Assembly (NCBI RefSeq): GCF_013393905.1
Contig: NZ_CP040272.1
Span: 7,325,501-7,389,500, forward strand
DNA from: Nostoc sp. C052
GTDB lineage: Bacteria > Cyanobacteriota > Cyanobacteriia > Cyanobacteriales > Nostocaceae
Reading direction: 5' to 3'
DNA length: 64,000 nucleotides
Shown: positions 1 to 8,669 of the stretch, piece by piece
Numbering within the stretch: the first letter of the stretch is position 1
Layout: each line of letters begins with the position of its first letter
Position numbers and translations under genes: made by a program
The notes under the pieces: generated by a model
Databases searched by the model: none
Told to the model about the DNA's origin: nothing
The model's input: the letters and a program-made list of their open reading frames with translations, nothing else

Positions 1-867
1 GCTCCTAATCATCATTGGTATGATGAGTTGATTACTAGCTCTTTAGATATTCCTGATAACGAGGTGGTTCAGAAAATTTTAACAAGCCAGATTGATCTGG
101 TAATCCATCTGGCAGGTGTTGCAGTTGAAGGATGGTGTTTTGAGAACCCTCTTCAAACTTGTGAATACAATATACGTGCAGTCTATATTCTATTAGAAGC
201 CATACGAAAAAGTACTTACTCATGTTCTATGATTTTAAGTACAACAGATAAGGTCTATGGAAGGGATGCAACCCAAATCAAACCCTATCTTGAAGATGAA
301 CCTTTGATGGCAAAAAATATCTATGAAACCTCTAAAATCTGTGCGGATTTGATATCGCAATCATATTATCTGACTTATCAAATCCCATTAGCGATCGTGC
401 GTTTTGCTAATATTTATGGGGGTCTTGACCGAAATAGTTCACGTCTGGTACCACGTACTATACAAAGATTACAAAATGGTCTTACTCCTGAATTACGTTT
501 GACAAAGAGCGGTCATGAATATACGCGAGATTTTATTCATATCTCAGATGTTGTTGAAGGTATTATTGTGGTAGCTAAAGCCTTATTAGAGCCGAAGCCA
601 AATATTATTGGTGAAATCTTTAATATTAGCAGTGGTAAAGAATATAGGGTAAGAGATATCCTAGAGAGTATCATTAATATCTTCAAACCAGGTGAGAAAT
701 ATATCGAGGTTGAAGAAGGAGTAAACTATTTAGAGATTGTCAATCAGTGCGCTAGTAATAACAAGATGAAACAGCTATTAGGATGGGAACCAAAAATCTC
801 CTTAATAGATGGGTTGCGAATGATTAGAAATGAGTACGGGGATCAACTTAAGGCGGGACACAATTAG
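1..867 (+). CDS. NAD-dependent epimerase/dehydratase (extended SDR), 5' end outside window
   Basis: The frame is already open at base 1, so the true start and the glycine-rich NAD(P)-binding loop lie upstream of the window. The visible part has the landmarks of extended short-chain dehydrogenases acting on nucleotide sugars: VIHLAG, the STTDKVYG strand, the catalytic Tyr-x-x-x-Lys as YETSK, RFANIYGG, and the late motif DFIHISDVVEGI. The pattern around TDKVYG and YETSK is closest to dTDP- or CDP-glucose 4,6-dehydratases and related UDP-sugar epimerases. A role in making activated sugars for surface polysaccharide is therefore likely, but the exact substrate cannot be read. No neighbour in the same direction is visible downstream. 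Family assignment is firm; the specific reaction is not. Confidence 0.85.
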   Translation, partial: APNHHWYDELITSSLDIPDNEVVQKILTSQIDLVIHLAGVAVEGWCFENPLQTCEYNIRAVYILLEAIRKSTYSCSMILSTTDKVYGRDATQIKPYLEDEPLMAKNIYETSKICADLISQSYYLTYQIPLAIVRFANIYGGLDRNSSRLVPRTIQRLQNGLTPELRLTKSGHEYTRDFIHISDVVEGIIVVAKALLEPKPNIIGEIFNISSGKEYRVRDILESIINIFKPGEKYIEVEEGVNYLEIVNQCASNNKMKQLLGWEPKISLIDGLRMIRNEYGDQLKAGHN

Positions 868-1559
868 ACAGCCCGCCTCAGAATGAATTCTGAGTCTAAT
901 AGCGAAAATCGTCTAAAGACGGCTGAGAAAAGGTTAGGAACTTCCAAGTAAAAAAATATCCAATTAACTCCAATACCTTTCGGTTAAGGGGAAAAGGGGA
1001 AGGTGGGGCCCCCTCTGGGGATAAGGGGCGGGGGAAAAGGGAAAAGAAAAACCTTTAACCTTTATCCCAAACCCAATTTCAAGTTAAAAATGCTTAACCG
1101 AACAGTATTGCAATTAACTCTTGTGGGGTGGGCATCTTGCCATAGGTGTCAAGTTAAGCTCAAACTTCCTATGTCAATAAGCATTTATGCTGATAAATTC
1201 GGTTTGAAAGGAACAAAAAACGAACTTTTTCAGGGACTATTAATGCTTTGTTTATTAGCATCACTCCCAGCTTGCGTATAAAAGTCAGAGAAAGTTCACC
1301 TTTATACTTCATTCCTAACAAAACCCATCGTTGACAAATGGGTTTTAACCTTAAGTTGACACTAATGGCATCTTGTCCGCCACATAGACTGGGCGGGCAA
1401 GATGCCCACCCCACAAAATTGCATAATTTATTTCTTGCAGTTACCTTATAGTCCGTTAAAACTGACTTTAGCTATTAGCTCTACACTGAAGTGTAGGGCG
1501 GTTTATGTCTAGAATGAAATAGCCTTGCTTTACCCCTATTCCCAGATATGCAAATCAAT
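868..1559. other. Repeat-rich intergenic region
   Basis: Nearly 700 bases between two convergent genes with no convincing gene. At about 981-1062 there is a purine-rich low-complexity block of GGGGAAAAGGGGAAGG type, which recurs in shorter form near 36813. At 1121-1416 a long inverted repeat is listed separately. The remaining sequence is AT-rich with no recognisable RNA gene. Confidence 0.7.
1121..1416. repeat. 21-bp perfect inverted repeat bounding about 250 bp
   Basis: The sequence TTGTGGGGTGGGCATCTTGC(C) at 1121-1141 recurs as its exact reverse complement at 1396-1416. The arms belong to a GGTGGGCA...TGCCCACC dispersed motif; a relative with TGTTGCCCACCACACAAG sits at 49754-49771. The enclosed 254 bp has no transposase and no good reading frame. 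Two inverted copies of a small repeat, or a non-autonomous element with terminal inverted repeats, would both fit. Confidence 0.6.
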
Positions 1560-4500
1560 TTACACTGGTATTTTAATGATAAATTCTGTACCCTTTCCTG
1601 GAGCCGAAATACAGTTTAACTGACCTCCATGTTGTTCTACGACAATTGAATAGCTAATTGACAATCCTAAACCTGTGCCACTACCTACAGGTTTCGTAGT
1701 AAAAAATGGTTCAAATATCTTATTTCGTACTGATTCACTCATCCCCATCCCGTTGTCGATAATCTGGATAGAAATATATTTTTGCTCTTGTATTTGAGTA
1801 CGAATTGTGATGGTGGGTTTTTGATTTACATCTAATTCTTTTAGGGCATCAATGGCATTACTGAGTATATTCATGAATACCTGGTTTAAAGCAGATGGAT
1901 AACAATTAACTAAAGGCATTTGACTGTATTCTTTAATGATTGAAATCTCTGCATTTTTGCTACTATTTTTGAGCCGATGCTGTAAAATTAACAGCGTGCT
2001 ATCAATACCTTCGTGAATATCTACTGGTTTGATTTCGGATTCATCTAAACGGGAGAAATTACGCAGCGATAGAACAATTTGGCGGATACGTTCTGCTCCT
2101 AATTTCATCGATTTAAACAGCTTTTGCAAATCATTAACCAAAAAATATAGTTCCACATCAGCAATTTTTTCTTCAATTTCTGGGATTGGTTGTGGGTAGT
2201 TATTTTGGTATAAATGATTTATTTCAATTAAGGATGTCACGTATTGACTCGCTGGTTCGAGGTTGCCATAGATGAAATTAATCGGATTATTAATTTCGTG
2301 GGCAATACCAGCAACTAATTGTCCCAAACTAGACATTTTTTCCGCTTGAATTAGTTGGGATTGAGTGCGTTGTAATTCCTGTAAAGTTGATTCTAGCTGC
2401 GTTGCTTTTTGTGTGAGTTCTTGGGTGCGTTCGGAGATTTTTTGCTCCAAACTATAGGAATATTCCTCTAATTGACAATACAACTGGGCATTTTCCAAGG
2501 AAATAGCTGCTTGAGCGGTGAGGAGTTGAATGACTTGCAGGCGATCGCTCGTAAATGCCCCTGTGGTGAGATTATTTTCTAAGTACAGGATACCAATTAA
2601 TTTTCCTTGCTGGCTAATGGGAGTACATAACACGGATTTGGGTTGGTGGGTGGTAACATAGCGATCGCCTGCAAATTGGGCTGAATCGCTCAAGTTTTCA
2701 AACACAGTCGTCTTTTGTGTCCGCGCTACCGCATAAATAACACTTTGGGGAATTTCTTGACATTGTTCGAGGAGGATTTCTAACCTGTGTGTTTGCTCTG
2801 AATCGGCTTGAGCAACTACTAACCATTGTTCGTCTTGGCGGAGAATTAAACAACCGATTTGCGCTCCCGCCGAAGTAATCGCCATCTGTATCAAGGTTGC
2901 TAACAGTTTTTCTAACTCAATTTCTTGTGAGATAGCTTGCGCTGCTTTGATTACCGCCGGAACATCTAACCATAAATTCTGGCTGCTATTGACGTTAGTG
3001 AAACTTCTCATCAAGGTTTGGGCGATGGTTCCCTCATGGGTAACGGGAAGGGAAGGGGGTGGGAGCATCGCCGCTAGTAGTTGGGGATATTGTTGTTCTA
3101 AAAGGGTAATTTTGGCTTTTGCACCCCAGCGAGCGTAGCCGTAGTAAGCTTCCTGCATATAGCTGTTGGCAACTTTCTCTTTACCCCAATCTAGGTAAAA
3201 TTTAGCTGCAAGTTCATTAGCTAAGGCTTCTTCTTGGATATAGCCGTTTTCCTTGGCGAGAGCGATCGCGCGATCGTAATATTCGATGGCTTCGCTTTTC
3301 TCTCCCAAAACTCGACAAATTTCAGCTTTGACTAGATAAAATTTGTGGAGGATATTCATTGGGGCATGATTAGCCCAGATTTCTAATTGACTTTGATTTT
3401 TCCTGACTAGATCAAGATATCCTGAGCGTTCCTCTGGTTCTAATGTTTGGGCAAGCCCCAATAGTGCCAGCGATAGATAGAAATTATGCACCGTAGGATA
3501 GATTTTGCCAATTACAAAATCAAGGTAAGTGCTAGCCTCATTTGCATTTTCAATGGCTTTTGCATAGTCACCCTTGAAGTAATTTAGTTGGCACTTAGCA
3601 AAGTAAGCACTAAACAAAGGTATATTATATTGCTTCTCTTTCAAACTATGGAAAGTCTCTGCTTCATTGAGATTTTCAAGGGTAATCTGTACATCTCCAA
3701 TGTGGGAATTTTTCAGGTTGATTCCTATCTGTTGCCAGATGGCAAGATCGTCATGTATGTACTCAATCTTGCGGCTTAATGCCAGATATTTTTCGTATTT
3801 TGCATTCACATCATCAAGAAATGCACCTGTTAGGAAATAATAATGGCAGTAATCTTTTAAGCTGTACATAGCATATTCTATATCCCCTGTGTCTAAACCG
3901 CTTTGAATGGACTCTAGCAAGCCATTAATCGTTGCAGAAATAGGTTCTTTCCAGGGACATATCATCGAATAGAAGAGAGCATATACCTTGCTTTTTAAGA
4001 AACGAGCATCGTATTTTTCCAGAATTTTGAGCGAAAGTTGACCAAATTGATAACCCAATTCAATATCGCCCATAAACCCACAGAGTAAGACACCATAAAA
4101 AGCATAGGTGAACGCAGCAATCGGTGAATTGCCATGCTGAGTGGATAATTTGAGCATGGTTAGGGTGACTGGCAACATGAGTCCTGGCTGGGCAACATAG
4201 GCAGCACCAATCACCGACATGAGAATTTCCATTGCTTTGAGTTTGGCAGGATTACTCATCTCTGGGAGGTTTAATAGTTGCTCAAAATCAACGCTGCTAG
4301 GAGGTTCGGATTCCAATGGAATATGTAATAAGTTCAGAGCCACCAAAGCAGTATCGATAGAGGTTTGGGGTTGTCCAGAGGCAGTATTTATTCGCATCTT
4401 TAGCTCATAAGCTGCACATTTATCGAGTAGACTATCCGTTTGCTCAATAACTGTTTCGATTAAACTAGATGCCAACTCAAAATGACCTGCAAGCGTTTCA

Positions 4501-6950
4501 ACTTCTGCTCTTCCTAGAAACAATTTTAAAGATAGCTGATACTGCTTTTCCCAATAGCCTATTGCTAATAAATCAATACCAGCAACAAAGTAGTTAGAAG
4601 CAGCTTTATAAGCAGTAGAAATTCTGGCTTTATTTCCTGTAGCCAAGTTTAACTGGGCAAGTTCTTCACGTTTCGAGGGGCTAACAATTAATGAACTGCC
4701 GATGTTCAGGTGATGAACAATTTCAAAAAGCTGATTTTCCCTATCGATCTCTGAGAGATTCTCTAGGAGTAAGTTGCCAATACGATAATGAGTAGATTGC
4801 TTCTGATCTTGAGGAATCAAAGAATAAGTAGCTTGTTGGACGCGATCGTGCAAGAATTTATACTTAGCTGTCTGGCGATGCCCACGGCGGGCAGAGCGAT
4901 CGCTAATTTGATTGTGTTCATAACTATCTTGATAAAACTTATAAACCTCACTTTGGGGTAAAATCAAATCTGACTGCAAAGCAGCCCATAGATTAGTAGC
5001 CGTTTCTACCTCAGATAATTCGCAAACAATCGCCAATGTTTGTAAATCAAATTGATTGCCAATACAAGCAGCTAACTTTAAAACCTCTTGTGTTGATTTT
5101 GGCAGTTTTTGTAACTGTAATGCCATAAATTCAACTACATCCGAAGTGAACACTCGCTGAGTCACTGCTGCAATATCACATTGCCAACAGCCTAAATCAA
5201 AGTCAAATTTAATTAGTCCATCTTGATGCAATGCTTTGAGAAATTGTGTCGCAAAAAAAGGATTACCTTGAGTTTTCTTCTCTACCAATTTAGAAAGAGG
5301 TAATGCCAAATTTTCTGCACACTTAAGTGTCTGGGCAACTAACTTATTCACCTTATCTAGATTCAGTGGAGCTAAAGTAATAGTATTAATAGTTGCTGCC
5401 GTTTTTTCAATTTCACTCAAAGTCAACATTAACGGATGGGCTAGATTGACTTCGTTATCGCGGTATGCACCAATTAAGAAAAGATATCCTGTATCAGCCA
5501 TTAATAGCTGCATTAATTTCAGTGATGCCGAATCAGCCCATTGCAAATCATCTAAAAACATCACTAATGGATGTTCTTTACTAGTCAAGACTTGGGTGAA
5601 TTTCTGGAATAATAAATTAAATCTATTTTGTGCCGTAGTTCCTGATAATTCCTGTGCTGGTGCTTGAGTACCAATAATTCTTTCTAATTCGGGAATAACT
5701 TCAACAATTACCTGTCCGTTTTCACCTACAACCTCTAAAATTTTGGTTTTCCATTGTTGGATTTTGGCATCACTTTCTGTTAACAATTGCCCCATTAAAT
5801 CCCGGAATGCTTGCACAAATGCAGAAAAGGGAATATTTCTATTAAATTGGTCAAATTTTCCTTTGATAAAATAACCACGTTGTCTAACAATGGGTTTATG
5901 AACTTCGTTAACAACTGCTGTTTTGCCAATACCCGAAAAACCAGCTACCAACATCATTTCAGTTGTCCCCGTGCTGATGCGCTCGAATGCTTGGAATAGG
6001 GTTTCTACTTCGGTTTCTCGTCCATAAAGTTTATCAGGGATAATAAAGCTGTCACAAATATCCCGCTTACCAATCTCAAAGTTTCCAACTTTACCAGTTT
6101 CTTGGATGTGGTACAGACATTTTTCTAAATCATGCTTTAAACCTAAAGCACTTTGATATCTATCTTCGGCATTTTTTGCCATCAATTTGATGACGATATC
6201 AGAAATAACTTGGGGAATTTCTTTGCTGTCAACTAACGCTGGTCCTTGTTTTGCAATATGACAATGCACCAATTCCATTGGTTCATTTGACTCAAAGGGC
6301 AACTTTCCTGTGAGCAATTCGTAAAAAGTTACACCCAAAGAATAAAAGTCAGTCCGGTAATCAATTCCCCGATTCATCCTTCCTGTTTGTTCTGGAGAAA
6401 TATAAGCAAGTGTACCCTCTAATACATTAGGGCTGATGAGAGTTTGGATTTCTCGTGGTAACAAAGAGGCAATACTAAAGTCAATTAGTTTTACTTGTTT
6501 GGTTTCGGGGTTAATTAAAATATTGCTGGGTTTAATATCTTTATGAATAATTCTCTGACGGTAAAGAATATCTAAGATGTCACATAGAGATATGGCTATT
6601 TGTAAAAATTCATCTAGAGACGCGACATTATTATTGTTGGCGAAATAATCCTTGAGGGAAATTCCCCCAAAGTCTTCCATCACCAATATATAACTATTCT
6701 TGTACGGTTCTAGGCTGTAGGTGTGGATGATTCCTTTTAAGTTGAGATTTTTGGCAATGGTGTATTGATTGCGAAATTGTACGAGTTCGCTAAAGCTGGG
6801 ATAAGGATTTTTCAGCAGCTTGATAACGACTCTTAAGGAGTCGGTTTCTCGATACCCTCGAAAAACAAGGGTTCTGGAACCATTGTAGAGTTCTTCAGTT
6901 ATGTAATATCCGGGAATACTAACGGGAATACTAATTAGATTGCTAACCAT
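1560..6950 (-). CDS. Multidomain Ser/Thr kinase - AAA ATPase - GAF - histidine kinase
   Basis: A 1796-residue cytoplasmic signalling protein of the cyanobacterial dual-kinase (HstK-like) type. An N-terminal Ser/Thr kinase spans about residues 14-280, with Lys44 in VVIKLLK, HKDIKPSN at 136-143, and DFS instead of DFG at 157-159. An AAA/NACHT-like ATPase follows, with Walker A GFSGIGKT at 337-344 and Walker B FLDDLQWAD. Then come a long helical, TPR-like region (about 800-1290), a GAF domain (about 1360-1500), a short coiled coil, and a histidine kinase with phospho-acceptor His1551 in AHEINNP and ATP-binding motifs NAIDAL, DNGMGM and GTGLGLS. No transmembrane segment or receiver domain is seen, so its output must go through a separate response regulator or through Ser/Thr phosphorylation. 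Start ATG 6948-6950 directly precedes the kinase fold. The input signal is unknown. Confidence 0.93.
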   Translation of the reverse strand: MVSNLISIPVSIPGYYITEELYNGSRTLVFRGYRETDSLRVVIKLLKNPYPSFSELVQFRNQYTIAKNLNLKGIIHTYSLEPYKNSYILVMEDFGGISLKDYFANNNNVASLDEFLQIAISLCDILDILYRQRIIHKDIKPSNILINPETKQVKLIDFSIASLLPREIQTLISPNVLEGTLAYISPEQTGRMNRGIDYRTDFYSLGVTFYELLTGKLPFESNEPMELVHCHIAKQGPALVDSKEIPQVISDIVIKLMAKNAEDRYQSALGLKHDLEKCLYHIQETGKVGNFEIGKRDICDSFIIPDKLYGRETEVETLFQAFERISTGTTEMMLVAGFSGIGKTAVVNEVHKPIVRQRGYFIKGKFDQFNRNIPFSAFVQAFRDLMGQLLTESDAKIQQWKTKILEVVGENGQVIVEVIPELERIIGTQAPAQELSGTTAQNRFNLLFQKFTQVLTSKEHPLVMFLDDLQWADSASLKLMQLLMADTGYLFLIGAYRDNEVNLAHPLMLTLSEIEKTAATINTITLAPLNLDKVNKLVAQTLKCAENLALPLSKLVEKKTQGNPFFATQFLKALHQDGLIKFDFDLGCWQCDIAAVTQRVFTSDVVEFMALQLQKLPKSTQEVLKLAACIGNQFDLQTLAIVCELSEVETATNLWAALQSDLILPQSEVYKFYQDSYEHNQISDRSARRGHRQTAKYKFLHDRVQQATYSLIPQDQKQSTHYRIGNLLLENLSEIDRENQLFEIVHHLNIGSSLIVSPSKREELAQLNLATGNKARISTAYKAASNYFVAGIDLLAIGYWEKQYQLSLKLFLGRAEVETLAGHFELASSLIETVIEQTDSLLDKCAAYELKMRINTASGQPQTSIDTALVALNLLHIPLESEPPSSVDFEQLLNLPEMSNPAKLKAMEILMSVIGAAYVAQPGLMLPVTLTMLKLSTQHGNSPIAAFTYAFYGVLLCGFMGDIELGYQFGQLSLKILEKYDARFLKSKVYALFYSMICPWKEPISATINGLLESIQSGLDTGDIEYAMYSLKDYCHYYFLTGAFLDDVNAKYEKYLALSRKIEYIHDDLAIWQQIGINLKNSHIGDVQITLENLNEAETFHSLKEKQYNIPLFSAYFAKCQLNYFKGDYAKAIENANEASTYLDFVIGKIYPTVHNFYLSLALLGLAQTLEPEERSGYLDLVRKNQSQLEIWANHAPMNILHKFYLVKAEICRVLGEKSEAIEYYDRAIALAKENGYIQEEALANELAAKFYLDWGKEKVANSYMQEAYYGYARWGAKAKITLLEQQYPQLLAAMLPPPSLPVTHEGTIAQTLMRSFTNVNSSQNLWLDVPAVIKAAQAISQEIELEKLLATLIQMAITSAGAQIGCLILRQDEQWLVVAQADSEQTHRLEILLEQCQEIPQSVIYAVARTQKTTVFENLSDSAQFAGDRYVTTHQPKSVLCTPISQQGKLIGILYLENNLTTGAFTSDRLQVIQLLTAQAAISLENAQLYCQLEEYSYSLEQKISERTQELTQKATQLESTLQELQRTQSQLIQAEKMSSLGQLVAGIAHEINNPINFIYGNLEPASQYVTSLIEINHLYQNNYPQPIPEIEEKIADVELYFLVNDLQKLFKSMKLGAERIRQIVLSLRNFSRLDESEIKPVDIHEGIDSTLLILQHRLKNSSKNAEISIIKEYSQMPLVNCYPSALNQVFMNILSNAIDALKELDVNQKPTITIRTQIQEQKYISIQIIDNGMGMSESVRNKIFEPFFTTKPVGSGTGLGLSISYSIVVEQHGGQLNCISAPGKGTEFIIKIPV

Positions 6951-7088
6951 GCTGCTAAATCCTGATGATTTCTGGATTTAGTATTCCCAGATAGGACTCC
7001 TATTTGATTTGTGAACAACTAATTTCTCTCGTAAATGAGTGCCTTTGTTCAACATTTACTGAGGACATAGTTTTTTTGGAAGAATGCC

Positions 7089-8585
7089 TTAAAAGGGAGC
7101 CACGTACATATAATTTCCCGCCCAAGCAAGGCATAGATGACGGAAGCGATCGCCCCGCACCTCAAAATTTGGGTACTGATCGAAACTCGCACAAGCCGGA
7201 GATAGCAACACCACAGGCGCTTCATACTGCTTGGCTAACTCTGCCGACTTGGGAACTGCCCTTTCCATTGTTTCCACAATATGGTAATTATGATACCCTA
7301 CCTCTCGCAGACGTTTAGCAAATGCGGGTGCAGCAGAACCAATCAATAACACAGCAGCAGTTTTGGTTTGAATTTTTGCTAACCAGCCAGTATCATCTCC
7401 GGCTTTGGCTTCTCCACCAGCAATTAAAATCGCTGGACTGTTAACGGATGCTAAACCAACTTCAGCAGCATCGTAGTTGGTGGCTTTGCTGTCGTTAATG
7501 AAATCAATACCTTCCCAAGTGCAGATATGCTCCAAACGATGGGCAACACCAGGAAATTCTCGAATTGCAAGTGCGATCGCATCACGATTAATTCCTGCTA
7601 ATCTTGCTGTTGCTACTGCCATCAACAGATTTTGCTGGTTATGTTCTCCCACCATTCGCAAAGCAGATACTTTCACAATTGGTTCTGGTGTAGAGGTTGC
7701 AGTCAATTTTTCCACAACCCAGCCGTCTTCGATGTAAAAGCCTTTTTCGCTAATCAGGAAATCTTTTCCTCTCACACTTGTCCAATAGGCATTAGGCCAA
7801 GCACTTAAACCTAACTGACTCAAGTAGGCATCATCGCCATTGAAGACTTGCAACTCAGACTGACGTAATAACTTGGCTTTGATGTTGTAATAGTTCTCTA
7901 AAGTTTTATGGCGACTGAGGTGATCCGGTGTGAAAGTCGTCCAAACACCGATCCGAGGAGCAAGAGAACTCGAAGACTCTATTTGATAGCTACTAACTTC
8001 CGCAATCACCCAATCGAGTGAAGAGTGAGGAGTTAAAAGTGAGGAGTTAGGAGTTAGGAGTGAGGAATTATCAAATGCTCCCCCTGCCTCCCCTGCTCCC
8101 CCTGCTCCCTGCTCCCTGCTCCCTGCTCCCTGAGATAGGGCAACTTCACAAGCGGCGTAGCCAATATTACCGCAGGCGGGTGCATTTAATTCTGCTGCTT
8201 GGAATATTGCAGCAATTAAAGCTGTGGTAGTAGTTTTGCCGTTAGTGCCGGTAATTCCTACCCAAGGTAGCGATTGTAAATTTCGCCAAGCGAGTTCCAT
8301 TTCGCCAATGGTTTCAATACCTAATTGGCGTGCCTCAACTAAGACGGGAATATCCCAAGGGACGCCAGGACTAACGACTATTAATTGGGGTAAATTAGCA
8401 CCATTTAATTCTAGAGATTGGCCGAGTTTTACGGTTATTTGCTCGGCAGCGAGTTCTTGTTGTTGTTTCAGGAGGGTTTCGGAGGTGTTGCCATCACTCA
8501 GCTCTACCTCCCAACCTTCCCGTTTCAACAATCTCGCCGCAGCAACACCGGACTTTCCCAATCCAATAACAGTAGCTCTAGGCAT
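7089..8585 (-). CDS. murD: UDP-N-acetylmuramoylalanine--D-glutamate ligase
   Basis: MurD adds D-glutamate to UDP-MurNAc-L-alanine in the cytoplasm during peptidoglycan precursor synthesis, using ATP. The N-terminal Rossmann-like domain starts with VIGLGKSGVAAARLL. The Mur ligase P-loop GITGTNGKTTT lies at 110-120, the central domain continues at DWVIAEVSSYQIESS and FTPDHLSRH, and the C-terminal domain holds HRLE, FINDSKATN and LLSPACASFDQY. At 498 residues it is longer than the usual 440-460. The excess is a low-complexity stretch at about residues 152-190 made from dispersed repeat DNA, described separately. glyS lies 84 bp upstream on the same strand, without evident functional link. The identification is secure. 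Confidence 0.96.
   Translation of the reverse strand: MPRATVIGLGKSGVAAARLLKREGWEVELSDGNTSETLLKQQQELAAEQITVKLGQSLELNGANLPQLIVVSPGVPWDIPVLVEARQLGIETIGEMELAWRNLQSLPWVGITGTNGKTTTTALIAAIFQAAELNAPACGNIGYAACEVALSQGAGSREQGAGGAGEAGGAFDNSSLLTPNSSLLTPHSSLDWVIAEVSSYQIESSSSLAPRIGVWTTFTPDHLSRHKTLENYYNIKAKLLRQSELQVFNGDDAYLSQLGLSAWPNAYWTSVRGKDFLISEKGFYIEDGWVVEKLTATSTPEPIVKVSALRMVGEHNQQNLLMAVATARLAGINRDAIALAIREFPGVAHRLEHICTWEGIDFINDSKATNYDAAEVGLASVNSPAILIAGGEAKAGDDTGWLAKIQTKTAAVLLIGSAAPAFAKRLREVGYHNYHIVETMERAVPKSAELAKQYEAPVVLLSPACASFDQYPNFEVRGDRFRHLCLAWAGNYMYVAPF
8016..8132. repeat. Dispersed low-complexity repeat inserted in frame in murD
   Basis: On the plus strand this reads GTGAGGAGTTAGGAGTTAGG-like units followed by repeats of CTGCTCCC. 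These are the same motifs that fill gaps at 15964, 39238 and 42687. It is translated within MurD as a Gly/Ala/Ser-rich stretch (GAGSREQGAG... and SSLLTP twice) between the P-loop region and the DWVIAEVSS strand. The length keeps the MurD frame open, which argues for a tolerated surface-loop insertion. Confidence 0.8.
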
Positions 8586-8669
8586 AGATTGCAGCAGAGT
8601 GTCCCTGGTTAAGCACTCCCTATACTAGCGTTTATTGGCAAAAATTACACCAGTTTTTGTTAACCTACG

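Noticed and set aside
1003..1281. 92-codon plus-strand frame
   Set aside because: It is built largely from the G-rich repeat and one arm of the 21-bp inverted repeat, has no motif and no ribosome binding site.
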